In this document: in pieces, positions 14,569-23,056 of the stretch
Position numbering within the stretch: the first letter of the stretch is position 1
Layout of the letters: each line of letters opens with the position of its first letter
DNA from: Pantoea allii
GTDB taxonomy: Bacteria > Pseudomonadota > Gammaproteobacteria > Enterobacterales > Enterobacteriaceae
Length of the DNA stretch: 64,000 nucleotides
Reading direction: 5' to 3'
NCBI RefSeq assembly: GCF_002307475.1
Contig: NZ_NTMH01000041.1
Location: forward strand, 45,306-109,305
Translations under genes and position numbers: made by a program
The notes under the pieces: model-generated
Told to the model about the DNA's origin: nothing
The model's database searches: none
The model's input: only the letters and a program-made list of their open reading frames with translations

Positions 14569-15885
14569 ATGACAATTTTTAAAAAAATATTTTCTATTTT
14601 TCCTAAACACCAGCATAAACACGCCGCCGATTCGCTCAGAGCTTTGGACGATGCGGTTCCGATCATCGAATTTACCCCGGATGGCACCATCCTTCGGGCC
14701 AATGCACTGTTTCTAAGCAAGATGGGTTACGAAGCGCAAGAGATCGTGGGCCATCACCACAGTATGTTTTGCCCGCCATCAATGGTGAACTCATCTGAGT
14801 ACCGCCAGTTCTGGCAGCGCCTTGCCAGCGGCAAGAGCTTCAGCGGCAAATATCTGCGTCTGGGCAAAGACAGCCATCCGGTCTGGCTGGAAGCCAGCTA
14901 TGTCCCGGTGAAAGACAAACATGGCCGCGTCATCAAGGTCATCAAGCTGGCGGCAGATATCTCCGAGCGCATCAGTGAGGCACAGCAGCAGGATGCCCTG
15001 GTGCAGGCGATCAGCCGCTCAATGGCGGTCATCGCATTTAACAAAGCCGGGGAAGTGTTAGAGGTTAACGAAAACTTTCTCAAAGCAACGGGCTATAAAG
15101 CCGACGAGATTCTGGGCAGGCATCACCGTATGTTCTGTTCCGAGGAACTGCGCAGCAGCAAGGAATACCAGCAGTTTTGGCAGCGTCTCAATCAGGGCGA
15201 ATTTTTCTCTGGGCAGTATCCGCGACTTAATCGTCATGGCGAAACTATCTGGCTGCGCGCGACGTATAACCCGGTTTTCGATGCCGATGGCCGGTTATAT
15301 AAGATTGTAAAATTCGCCAGCGATGTTACCGAGCAGGTGCTGCAAAACCAGCAAGAAAATGAAGCGGCTCAGCACGCGTGGAAGATGGCGCAGCAAACCC
15401 GCGAAAGCTCGGTAACGGGTGCGGATGTGATTGAAGACAGCGTCAGAACCATGGCCGAGATCGCCAAAGAGATGAACAGCGTTTCCGCTGACGTCTTTGG
15501 GTTAAACGGCCAGTCAGATCGCATTGCCGATATGGTGCACACCATTCGCAACATCGCTGAGCAGACGCGATTTATCGCATTAAACGCGGCAATTGAGGCA
15601 GCCCGTGCCGGCACGTCCGGCCGCAGTTTTGCCATCGTGGCCGCCGAGGTGCGTACTCTGGCTGCCCGCATCAATGAAGCCACTGAAGAGATAGGTCGCG
15701 TGGTCTCCAGCAATAATCAGCTGGCAAAAAAGGTGCTGGAAGATATCGAAAATAACCTGAAAAACACCGCTCGCGGCGTCAACCTGATGCGCCAGGCCGG
15801 AGAGGTTATCGCCAGCATTCAGAGCAATTCGGAGCGGGCAGAAGAGGCGGTCAGAAACGTTTCACGCTCGACGTCGCCTATTTAG
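14569..15885 (+). CDS. Soluble PAS-PAS methyl-accepting chemotaxis protein (BdlA-like)
   Basis: 438 residues with no membrane helix. Two PAS domains (about 28-135 and 150-257), each with the ILRANALFLSKMGY/VLEVNENFLKATGY pattern and a PAC-type end, are followed by an MCP signalling domain (about 290-430) with the conserved tip IAEQTRFIALNAAIEAARAG. The order and length match BdlA, the Pseudomonas biofilm-dispersion protein, and other cytoplasmic energy or redox receptors. The PAS ligand (haem, flavin or none) cannot be told. There is no CheW/CheR pentapeptide at the C-terminus. A possible sigma-28 promoter precedes it. Confidence 0.88.
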   Translation: MTIFKKIFSIFPKHQHKHAADSLRALDDAVPIIEFTPDGTILRANALFLSKMGYEAQEIVGHHHSMFCPPSMVNSSEYRQFWQRLASGKSFSGKYLRLGKDSHPVWLEASYVPVKDKHGRVIKVIKLAADISERISEAQQQDALVQAISRSMAVIAFNKAGEVLEVNENFLKATGYKADEILGRHHRMFCSEELRSSKEYQQFWQRLNQGEFFSGQYPRLNRHGETIWLRATYNPVFDADGRLYKIVKFASDVTEQVLQNQQENEAAQHAWKMAQQTRESSVTGADVIEDSVRTMAEIAKEMNSVSADVFGLNGQSDRIADMVHTIRNIAEQTRFIALNAAIEAARAGTSGRSFAIVAAEVRTLAARINEATEEIGRVVSSNNQLAKKVLEDIENNLKNTARGVNLMRQAGEVIASIQSNSERAEEAVRNVSRSTSPI

Positions 15886-15899
15886 CGCTTAACCCTGCA

Positions 15900-15935
15900 G
15901 CAGCAGGTCATCCGTCTGCGCGGGTGACCTGCTGC
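15900..15935 (+). terminator. Hairpin after the chemoreceptor gene
   Basis: A 14-base-pair stem (15900-15913 with 15922-15935; outer strand GCAGCAGGTCA) around GTCTGCGC begins 15 bases after the stop. The T run is delayed (GTTTTC at about 15946), so termination efficiency is uncertain. Confidence 0.6.
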
Positions 15936-16057
15936 CTGTCCGGCTGTTTTCTGTCAGGCGCTCCGCCAACATTTCACTTTGTTTGCCACCATTCGATAAG
16001 GCACTATTAGCCCTCTCTGTCCCTGCCACATCATTGTTGAAAGGAACGCCAGCCCAC

Positions 16058-16957
16058 ATGCCCGTCAATTTCGATCTCAACGATCTGTATGCGTTTCGCG
16101 CCCTGGTTGAATATGGCAATTTCCGTATCGCCGCGGAATCCATCTGCCTGTCCCAGTCGGCGCTGAGCCGCAGGATTGAGAAGCTGGAAACGGCGTTGGG
16201 GATAAAGCTGTTTGACAGGACCACCCGCCGGGTCACGCTGACGCTTTATGGCCAGACGTTCGCCGCGCGTTCAGAGCAACTGCTGACCAATTTTGAAGAA
16301 GTGATGGCGGATATCAGTAAAGTCAGCCAGGACAGAACCGGACTGGTGACGGTTGCCACGGTGCCTTCCGCCGCCTATTACTTTATGCCGGATGTGATTC
16401 GCCGCTTTCAGGTGCGCTATCCTCGGGTGCGGGTCAAGATTATTGACAGTAGCGCAGGCAACGTTATTGAAGCTGTCACCAGTGGTCAGGCAGATTTTGG
16501 CATTTGCTTCTCGGGCAACCCGCCGCCCAATACTGAGTTTTTACCGCTGGTGGAGGATGTTTACGTCGTGGCGTGCCGACACGATCATCCCCTTGCTAAC
16601 CGCAAAAGCCTGACGTGGCAGGAGTTTTACCAGCAGGATTATGTCGGGCTGGATAAGACCTCTGGCAATCGAAATCTACTGGATTCCGCACTGGGCCATG
16701 TTGTTCCGGCGCGCCCGAGCATCTGCGAAACCCGGCATGTAACAACGATGCTGGGCATGGTCGAAGCGGGAATCGGCATTGCTGCCGTTCCCGCGATGTC
16801 GATGCCGTCATCAGGCCATTCGGTGCTGGTTCACCTGCCGCTTACCGATCCGGTCGTGAAACGCACCGTTGGCCTGATCAGGCGCCGTGGACGCATACAG
16901 TCTTATATCGCTGCAGAGCTGGAAAAACTGATTACTGAACAGTATCACTCTGCTTAA
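16058..16957 (+). CDS. LysR-family transcriptional regulator
   Basis: 299 residues. The start MPVNFDLNDLYAFRALVEYG places the LysR helix-turn-helix at residues 8-66 (FRIAAESICLSQSALSRRIEKLE); an in-frame start 25 codons upstream would add an unusual extension. The effector-binding domain follows (about 90-295). It converges with a ModA-like binding protein gene and overlaps it by 26 bases; an MFS citrate-type transporter gene lies beyond. This layout recalls TcuR-like control of tricarboxylate uptake, so an organic acid effector is plausible but inferred. Confidence 0.88.
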   Translation: MPVNFDLNDLYAFRALVEYGNFRIAAESICLSQSALSRRIEKLETALGIKLFDRTTRRVTLTLYGQTFAARSEQLLTNFEEVMADISKVSQDRTGLVTVATVPSAAYYFMPDVIRRFQVRYPRVRVKIIDSSAGNVIEAVTSGQADFGICFSGNPPPNTEFLPLVEDVYVVACRHDHPLANRKSLTWQEFYQQDYVGLDKTSGNRNLLDSALGHVVPARPSICETRHVTTMLGMVEAGIGIAAVPAMSMPSSGHSVLVHLPLTDPVVKRTVGLIRRRGRIQSYIAAELEKLITEQYHSA

Positions 16958-17738
16958 CGGGTTGCTGCGCGTTGACCGAGTGCAAACCCGTGGCATGGAT
17001 GACTTCCTGAGCCGGGGCAGACGCCAGGAAATCCAGTAACGCTTTGCCTTCCTCAGGATGGTCTGCTTTGGCAGGAACCGCGCCGGCAAACCGGGTGATG
17101 TACTGCACGTCCTCAGGCAGTTCACCTACAAAGGTCACGCCCGGCACGGGCAGGAGTTCACTGACCTGCTGGAAGCCCAGCGCATAGTGGCCTTTTGCCA
17201 CTTCAGACGCTACCGGGATGCGTTCCACCTCGTGCGCTTTGCCTTTCACCTTGTCTTCAATGCCTAACTTTTTAAACAACTGGCTGCTAACGTACTGACC
17301 GCTGGCGCTGTCTGAGTAGGCAATTGACTTCGCATTTAACAGGGTTTTACGCAGATCGGCATCCGTTTTGATATTGGGTTTAGCGTCGCCTTTCTTCACG
17401 ACAATCCCGATCGGCGAGTCAGCCAGCTCAACGCGGGAGTCCGGTTTTATCCACTTACCTTTTTCCAGCTGACTAAGCGCATCGCCGACCATAATCACCA
17501 CATCGGCTTTTTCCCCGCGCGCCAGACGGTTGGGAATCGCCTGCGGTGTTTTACCCATCGACGGCCCGGACACCAGAATAATGTTGTCGCCACTTTTAGC
17601 TTCAAACTGCGGTGTGAGTTTTTCCAGTGCGGCTTTAAAGCCGCCAGAAATCATCACGGTCACCTCTTTTGCCAGCAAACCGGTGCTGACGGAGGAAAGG
17701 ACCAGCGTGGCAAGGAGTGAACGGTAAATTATTTTCAT
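16932..17738 (-). CDS. ModA-like periplasmic substrate-binding protein
   Basis: 268 residues with a signal peptide (residues 1-23, cleavage after LLA) and the type II solute-binding fold of the molybdate/sulfate-binding family: KEVTVMISGGFKAALEKL at the N-terminus, ARGEKADVVIMVGDALSQL, and SPIGIVVKKGDAKPNIKT. No ABC permease or ATPase gene is nearby. The upstream gene on the same strand is an MFS citrate-type carrier, 15 bases away, so the pair is probably one transcript. The ligand may be an organic acid rather than molybdate; this is inference from context. Confidence 0.85.
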   Translation of the reverse strand: MKIIYRSLLATLVLSSVSTGLLAKEVTVMISGGFKAALEKLTPQFEAKSGDNIILVSGPSMGKTPQAIPNRLARGEKADVVIMVGDALSQLEKGKWIKPDSRVELADSPIGIVVKKGDAKPNIKTDADLRKTLLNAKSIAYSDSASGQYVSSQLFKKLGIEDKVKGKAHEVERIPVASEVAKGHYALGFQQVSELLPVPGVTFVGELPEDVQYITRFAGAVPAKADHPEEGKALLDFLASAPAQEVIHATGLHSVNAQQPVKQSDTVQ

Positions 17739-17753
17739 TATGTAATCCCTGAC

Positions 17754-19055
17754 TTAGTGTTTAACGGCGGTTTGAAGATTTACAGTGCTGCGACGGTACA
17801 GATACAGCGTTGCCAGTAAGGCGCAGACGGCAGCAAAGCTCATCCAGTAACCCGGGGAGGCTTTATCGCCTGTGTACTCAATCAATGCGGTTGAAATCAC
17901 CGGCGTAAAGCCGCCAAAGACGGCGGTTGCCAGGCTGTAGGCCAGTGAAAAGCCCGCCACCCGAACTTCCGCTGGCATGATTTCAGTCAGTGCCGGAATC
18001 ATCGCGCCGTTATACAGACCATAGATAAATGACAGCCACAGCAGAACGGTGAGCATCATGGAAAAGCTGGGTGCAGCAGCCAGCATCGACAGGGCAGGGT
18101 AGGCGGTCGCCAGCGCGATCAGCGTCATGGTAACCAGTACAGGTTTACGTCCGAAACGGTCAGACAGCGCCCCGCCAACCGGTAACCAGAGGAAGTTAGA
18201 GATGGCAACCAGCAGCGTGACTAACAGGCTATCGGAGGCGCTGAGCATCAGCACTTTCTTGCCGAAGGTCGGCGCATAAACGGTGATCAGATAAAACGCT
18301 GTGGTGGTCATGGCCACCATCAGCATGCCTGCAATCACAACCTGCCAGTTGGCCAGCAGGGTTTTAAACACGTCGCGCATCGCCAGATGATGACGGCGGG
18401 CGTTGAACTCCTGGGTTTCTTCCAGCTTGCGGCGCAGGAAGAAAATGAAAGGCACAATCATGCAGCCAAACAGAAACGGAATCCGCCAGCCCCATTCACG
18501 AATCGCGCTCTCTTCCAGCACGGCGTTCAGGGCAAAGCCCATCGCGGCGGCGACCATAATGGCCACCTGCTGGCTACCTGACTGCCAGCTGGTATAAAAA
18601 CCTTTGCGCCCCGGCGTGGCGATCTCAGCCAGATACACAGAAACGCCACCCAACTCCGCTCCAGCGGAGAAACCCTGCAGCAGGCGGCCGATTAACACCA
18701 GCATCGGTGCCCAAAGCCCAATGCTTTGATAAGACGGAATCAGGACGATCAGAAAAGTACCTGCCGCCATAATCGACAGGGTGACGATCAGGCCTTTACG
18801 TCTGCCGACCTTATCAATGTAGGCGCCCAGCACCACTGCGCCGACAGGACGCATCAGAAAGCCCGCGCCGAAGACGGCGAAGGTCATCATCAGCGAGGCA
18901 AATTCACTGCTCGCCGGAAAGAAAGTGTGGGCGATATAGGTGGCATAGAACCCAAACAGAAAAAAGTCGAACTGTTCCAGAAAGTTGCCCGAGGTAACGC
19001 GTAATATTGCGCCGGCTCTGGCGCGGGTGGTCATCGGTGAAGTCGAGGAATGCAT
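17754..19055 (-). CDS. MFS citrate/tricarballylate-type proton symporter
   Basis: 433 residues from the ATG at 19055, chosen because TGGAGA lies 6-7 bases upstream; a longer open frame exists but adds an atypical leader. Twelve membrane helices are expected. GNFLEQFDFFLFGFYATYIA and DKVGRRKGL are hallmarks of the metabolite:H+ symporter family (CitA, TcuC, KgtP, ProP). The strongest resemblance is to citrate/tricarballylate carriers. It precedes the ModA-like gene on the same strand with the LysR regulator beyond, forming a small organic-acid uptake locus. Confidence 0.88.
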   Translation of the reverse strand: MHSSTSPMTTRARAGAILRVTSGNFLEQFDFFLFGFYATYIAHTFFPASSEFASLMMTFAVFGAGFLMRPVGAVVLGAYIDKVGRRKGLIVTLSIMAAGTFLIVLIPSYQSIGLWAPMLVLIGRLLQGFSAGAELGGVSVYLAEIATPGRKGFYTSWQSGSQQVAIMVAAAMGFALNAVLEESAIREWGWRIPFLFGCMIVPFIFFLRRKLEETQEFNARRHHLAMRDVFKTLLANWQVVIAGMLMVAMTTTAFYLITVYAPTFGKKVLMLSASDSLLVTLLVAISNFLWLPVGGALSDRFGRKPVLVTMTLIALATAYPALSMLAAAPSFSMMLTVLLWLSFIYGLYNGAMIPALTEIMPAEVRVAGFSLAYSLATAVFGGFTPVISTALIEYTGDKASPGYWMSFAAVCALLATLYLYRRSTVNLQTAVKH

Positions 19056-19780
19056 CGGTATCTCCAGTTTATCGTTGACGCTTTTTGCCGCGTCTGTTGC
19101 TGAAGACTGGATCAGGTAAATAAAGTAAATAAGCGCAATAAACTCATCGACTAATGCGCGCTGTGCATCAATGGCAGTTAACAATTACCTGAGGCTATGC
19201 GCAACAAGCCTTTAACAAGATGGCGAGATAAGCGCTTACAGATCAGGGCCGGGAAACTTAATGCGCGTTTTGTGACAGGGTTCATACGGGTATTTGAATC
19301 AGAAAGCACAGCGTAAAGCGTTTGTAAGGCTATATCAGTCGATGCGGGCGCTCAGGGCTTAATGGCCGCAAAAAAGGGAGAGCAGTAAGACGTGCCAGCG
19401 CCGCTAGCCAGGCGATCAGCGCGGCTGAAAAAGCGCCGTTTCCACGGTGCCTCGCGCTATCAACGTTCTGCCCAGCCCTGACCACACAGGCGAGAAAATC
19501 CCCGTATGTCGACATCCCCGGCTTCGCTGTCCTGAATAGCCTGAACCGATGACGTTGTTGCTGATAGCCATCAGGGTACATTTCTTATCTGAGGTCATGA
19601 TGTGAAACAGCAGGGATACCGTTGAGACAGCAGGGCGTGACAGCAAGCGTGATCCTGACGACATAAAAGCCGATCGGGCATACGGCAGAAACGCCCGAAC
19701 GGGGGGGTTTATCAACGTTGCTGATAAACTTCTGTGCCTGTCATTCGTGAGAACGGGGTCATAAGGCTTATCGCCTGTCC
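19056..19780. other. Gap between the MFS gene and the porin gene
   Basis: About 725 bases. Open frames on the minus strand (19330-19581, 19416-19799) have compositionally odd products and overlap each other, so none is called. The stretch holds an inverted repeat GTTTATCA (19707-19714)/TGATAAAC (19722-19729) just past the porin stop, possibly part of its transcript end, and the MFS promoter near 19060-19200. Confidence 0.45.
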
Positions 19781-21160
19781 TCAGAACCAGGCTTCCCACA
19801 TTGCACCCAGATTGAAGTCGTCCTGGATGTCGTTTTCACGGCCATTCACGCGCGCGGTGCGCGCATCGTCGACTTTGCCGCCGGTGACATAGAAGCGCAG
19901 CATGGGGCGGAACTCCGGTCCCATATCAATGGCGATGTTTTGCGACAGGGTCAATTTCCAGCCATTGTTACTGCCGCCTTCATCATAGTTTACGCGCTGA
20001 TAACCGGCTTCCAGCCAGGTTGAATGGACGTCATTCCAGAAATACATCGGGCGAACAATCGCGGCGTAGTTTTTCCGATTGTCGCTTTTCAGTCGACGGT
20101 TGTCGTAATCGTGATAACCCAGCAAATACTCCACCTGTGCCTGCTGGGTAAACTGATGCTTACCTTCAAAGCTGGTGTAGACAGTGCGAAGGCCCTCGGT
20201 TTTGCTGAAAACGCTGTTATCCGAGTTGTCAGAGTAGCGGGTAATCACTTTATTCACGCCGTGGTCGTTGGTGTGGCTCAGCACAAACGCGCCCTGCCAG
20301 GCTTTCAGGCGATCGTCACTGTCCACCGCTTTGGAGTCGAAACCGTAATTAGCGTAGATCTCCAGATCCAGTGCGCCCAGCTTCATGCCGTGAATTTTAG
20401 ACGTCGCGGCGTAGTTGCCTTTATCCCCGGTACCCGAACCGCCCGTACAGGTGATGCGCGACGGATTGGACTCGTCGCTGAGCACTTCAGGGCTACAGGA
20501 TTCCACGGCAGCAACAGCAGCAACGTCAAATTTTATCCCGCCCACGTCGAAGTTTTTTACCCCCGCGCCCTGACCATCATGGTTCATCCAGAAATAATCA
20601 TTGATGTTCTGCTGTGGACGCTGATGAAAGTCCCGTCCGGCCCAGAGATAGGCGTCAGGATTTGATGCCAGCACATTGGTGACGCCGGCATAGGCTTTTT
20701 TCAGGTTAACTTCATCGCCCCAGTGATCGATCATCACATTGACGTCCCAGAGGGCACCACTTTGGCTCTTAAATGCTTTGGAGAGCTGGAACTCGCCACC
20801 GTTGCCTTCGTTGCCCAGACGACCGATACCGGAGGCCCCGTTGTAAGAGCCGTCCACGCCAACATATTTCTGATCGCCGCTTTGGTAATGCGCACCGTAG
20901 CGTGCGTAGCCGCTGAACGTCACCCCAAACGGAATAGCCCGGTCCGGTGACTGAACCGGACTTTGTGGTTCGGTCACCTCATCCGTTGTCTTCGCCACTG
21001 CCGCATCCCTCTTTGCCTGACGTTCTGCCAGGGCTTTATCGACGGCTTTGGCGACGATGGCGTCGATTTGTTCCTGCGTAAATTCCTGTGCTGCGCTCAC
21101 AGCAGGGCACAGCACGGCGACCACCGCCAGAGGTAATGGAAGGTTTCGAATAATATTCAT
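19781..21160 (-). CDS. LamB/ScrY/BglH-family carbohydrate porin
   Basis: 459 residues from the ATG at 21160. Residues 1-23 are a signal peptide. A short coiled-coil segment (QEQIDAIVAKAVDKALAERQ) is followed by an 18-strand maltoporin-type barrel starting at GVTFSGYARYGAHYQSG and ending in aromatic MWEAWF, the usual last strand of an outer membrane porin. The long charged N-terminal linker is more ScrY- or BglH-like than LamB-like. It is last in the run of PTS and glucosidase genes on this strand, so it probably admits beta-glucosides through the outer membrane. Confidence 0.9.
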   Translation of the reverse strand: MNIIRNLPLPLAVVAVLCPAVSAAQEFTQEQIDAIVAKAVDKALAERQAKRDAAVAKTTDEVTEPQSPVQSPDRAIPFGVTFSGYARYGAHYQSGDQKYVGVDGSYNGASGIGRLGNEGNGGEFQLSKAFKSQSGALWDVNVMIDHWGDEVNLKKAYAGVTNVLASNPDAYLWAGRDFHQRPQQNINDYFWMNHDGQGAGVKNFDVGGIKFDVAAVAAVESCSPEVLSDESNPSRITCTGGSGTGDKGNYAATSKIHGMKLGALDLEIYANYGFDSKAVDSDDRLKAWQGAFVLSHTNDHGVNKVITRYSDNSDNSVFSKTEGLRTVYTSFEGKHQFTQQAQVEYLLGYHDYDNRRLKSDNRKNYAAIVRPMYFWNDVHSTWLEAGYQRVNYDEGGSNNGWKLTLSQNIAIDMGPEFRPMLRFYVTGGKVDDARTARVNGRENDIQDDFNLGAMWEAWF

Positions 21161-21344
21161 GGTTGTCTCGTTTGCACAGCGTCCTTCAGGTTGATTATGT
21201 TCAACCCGAATAACGGCGTGTGTTAATGAACAGACAATAACCATCCTGCACCGGTTAATTGATCACCAGAACAAGTTGATTTTTATATTATGGTATTTTC
21301 CAGAGGACGCTTATTTTTCCGTTTTTCTCCTGTGATATATATTT

Positions 21345-21650
21345 TTATTGCCGTTGATAGAGATGAATAATTTCTTCTGAGAGTTCACGCGCCAGTAACG
21401 ACGTCATTAAATGATCCTGAGCATGAACCATAATTAACGTCATAGGCTGTCGCCCTTCGCCAGCGTCCTGCTCAATTAATCGGGTTTGCATTTGATGAGC
21501 CAGACGAGAATAGTCATCGGCTTCCCTTAGTCGATCTTTGGCCTCGTCGACGTTACCCTTTCTTGCCGCCTGCAGGGCTTCGAAACACAGGCTGCGGGCA
21601 TGTCCTGCATTGACGATGATCGTCATTACGGCCTCTTCAAGTTCAATCAT
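21345..21650 (-). CDS. PTS lactose/cellobiose-family IIA component
   Basis: 101 residues from the ATG at 21650 (GAGAG upstream). All-helical IIA of the lactose/cellobiose PTS; MVHAQDHLMTS contains the phosphorylated histidine, here His76, that passes phosphate from HPr to IIB. It starts 12 bases beyond the stop of the GH1 gene in the same operon, and with the separate IIB and IIC genes upstream completes a three-gene cellobiose-type permease. Confidence 0.92.
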   Translation of the reverse strand: MIELEEAVMTIIVNAGHARSLCFEALQAARKGNVDEAKDRLREADDYSRLAHQMQTRLIEQDAGEGRQPMTLIMVHAQDHLMTSLLARELSEEIIHLYQRQ

Positions 21651-21661
21651 AATCGCTGCTC

Positions 21662-23044
21662 TCAATTAAAACCGTTATTTGCGGCAACCTCAGCAAACCA
21701 TTTGCCGCTCTTTTTAATCGTACGTTTTTGCGTTGCCAAATCTAACTGCACAAAACCGTAACGGTTTTTATAGCCGTTCAGCCATGACCAGTTATCGATA
21801 AATGTCCACATATGATAACCCAGGCAGTTACAGCCTTCGCTAATGCCTTTATGGAGCCATTTGAGATGTTCGGAAACAAATTCGATACGATAATCATCCA
21901 GTATTTCACCGTTCTGGATAAAACGCTGTTCATTCTCTACGCCCATGCCATTTTCAGAAATAAAACAGCGTGGATTCCCATAATTAACGCGTAGGTTGGT
22001 CAGAATATCGTAAATACCGGGCGCGTAAATTTCCCATCCGCGGTATGGATTCATTTTTCGTCCTGGCATTTCGTAATGATCGAATAACCATTCCGGCATA
22101 AAAGGTGCATCAGGATTGACGGCGCTATCCCGACACTTAACACGGCGCGGCTGATAATAGTTAACGCCCAGCAGGTCGATGATGCCATCGGCCATGACTT
22201 CGCGGTCCCCGGGCTGGCAGCGCGGAAGCTGATGGTACTGACTCAGTAAACTCATCAGATCCATTGGGTATTCGCCCTTAAGAACCGGATCTAAAAAGCT
22301 GCGGTTAAACAGCAGGTCTGCATGATGCGCGGCTTGTACATCTGCCGGATTCGCCGAGCGCGGATAGGACGGCGTGAGATTCAGCACTACGCCAATCTCG
22401 CCGTCATAACCGCCGTTACGCCAGGCCCGCACCGCCAGCGCGTGAGCCAGCACAGTGTGCCAGGCCACGGTCGCGGCGCGTCTGAAATCCACCACGTTCG
22501 GGTAGTGAAAATCATACAGATAGCCACCTTCGACCGGCACAATCGGCTCGTTAAAGGTAAACCAGTGCTTCACCCTGTCACCGAACAGGTCGAAACAGCG
22601 CTGGGCGTAGCGGCTAAACGCTTCCACCACTTCACGGTTCTCCCAGCCGCCTTTTTCCTGCATGGCCAACGGCATATCGAAATGAAACAGGGTGATAAAG
22701 GGCGTAATGCCCTGCGCCAGTAACGCATCGATCACCTTGTTATAAAAATCCACGGCTTCGGGATTCACTGTGTCGGTGCCGTCAGGCATCAGGCGCGCCC
22801 AGCTCAGCGACGTACGAAAGCTGTTGTGTCCTAACTGCTTCAGTAACGCGATATCGTGCTGCCAGTGCTGGTAAAAGCCAGAGGTGTTCTGCGGGCCAAT
22901 GCCCTGATGGAAACGGTGGGGTTGCCGTGCAAACCAGCGATCCCAGGTGGTCGGGCTTTTACCGCCATTCAGGCTGTCACCTTCGGTTTGCAACGCCGAA
23001 CTGGCGCTGCCCCACCAGAAATTTTCAGGAAAACGGTAGTTCAT
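21662..23044 (-). CDS. GH1 6-phospho-beta-glucosidase
   Basis: 460 residues of glycoside hydrolase family 1. Glu166 in TFNEP is the acid/base and Glu364 in ISENG the nucleophile. The loop SWLNGYKNRYGFV near residue 420 resembles the phosphate-binding loop of 6-phospho-beta-glucosidases, which fits its place between PTS genes: the PTS would bring in phosphorylated cellobiose or aryl-beta-glucosides and this enzyme would split them in the cytoplasm. It lies 12 bases after the IIC gene and just ahead of IIA. Confidence 0.93.
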   Translation of the reverse strand: MNYRFPENFWWGSASSALQTEGDSLNGGKSPTTWDRWFARQPHRFHQGIGPQNTSGFYQHWQHDIALLKQLGHNSFRTSLSWARLMPDGTDTVNPEAVDFYNKVIDALLAQGITPFITLFHFDMPLAMQEKGGWENREVVEAFSRYAQRCFDLFGDRVKHWFTFNEPIVPVEGGYLYDFHYPNVVDFRRAATVAWHTVLAHALAVRAWRNGGYDGEIGVVLNLTPSYPRSANPADVQAAHHADLLFNRSFLDPVLKGEYPMDLMSLLSQYHQLPRCQPGDREVMADGIIDLLGVNYYQPRRVKCRDSAVNPDAPFMPEWLFDHYEMPGRKMNPYRGWEIYAPGIYDILTNLRVNYGNPRCFISENGMGVENEQRFIQNGEILDDYRIEFVSEHLKWLHKGISEGCNCLGYHMWTFIDNWSWLNGYKNRYGFVQLDLATQKRTIKKSGKWFAEVAANNGFN

Positions 23045-23056
23045 GTCACTGGCTCC

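Noticed and set aside
17754..19184. Longer start for the MFS transporter at 19184
   Set aside because: The extra 43 residues are atypical for the family, and the ATG at 19055 has a well-spaced TGGAGA ribosome-binding site.
19330..19799. Overlapping minus-strand frames of 83 and 127 codons
   Set aside because: Products lack recognisable domains, have random-looking composition, overlap each other, and have no convincing ribosome-binding sites.
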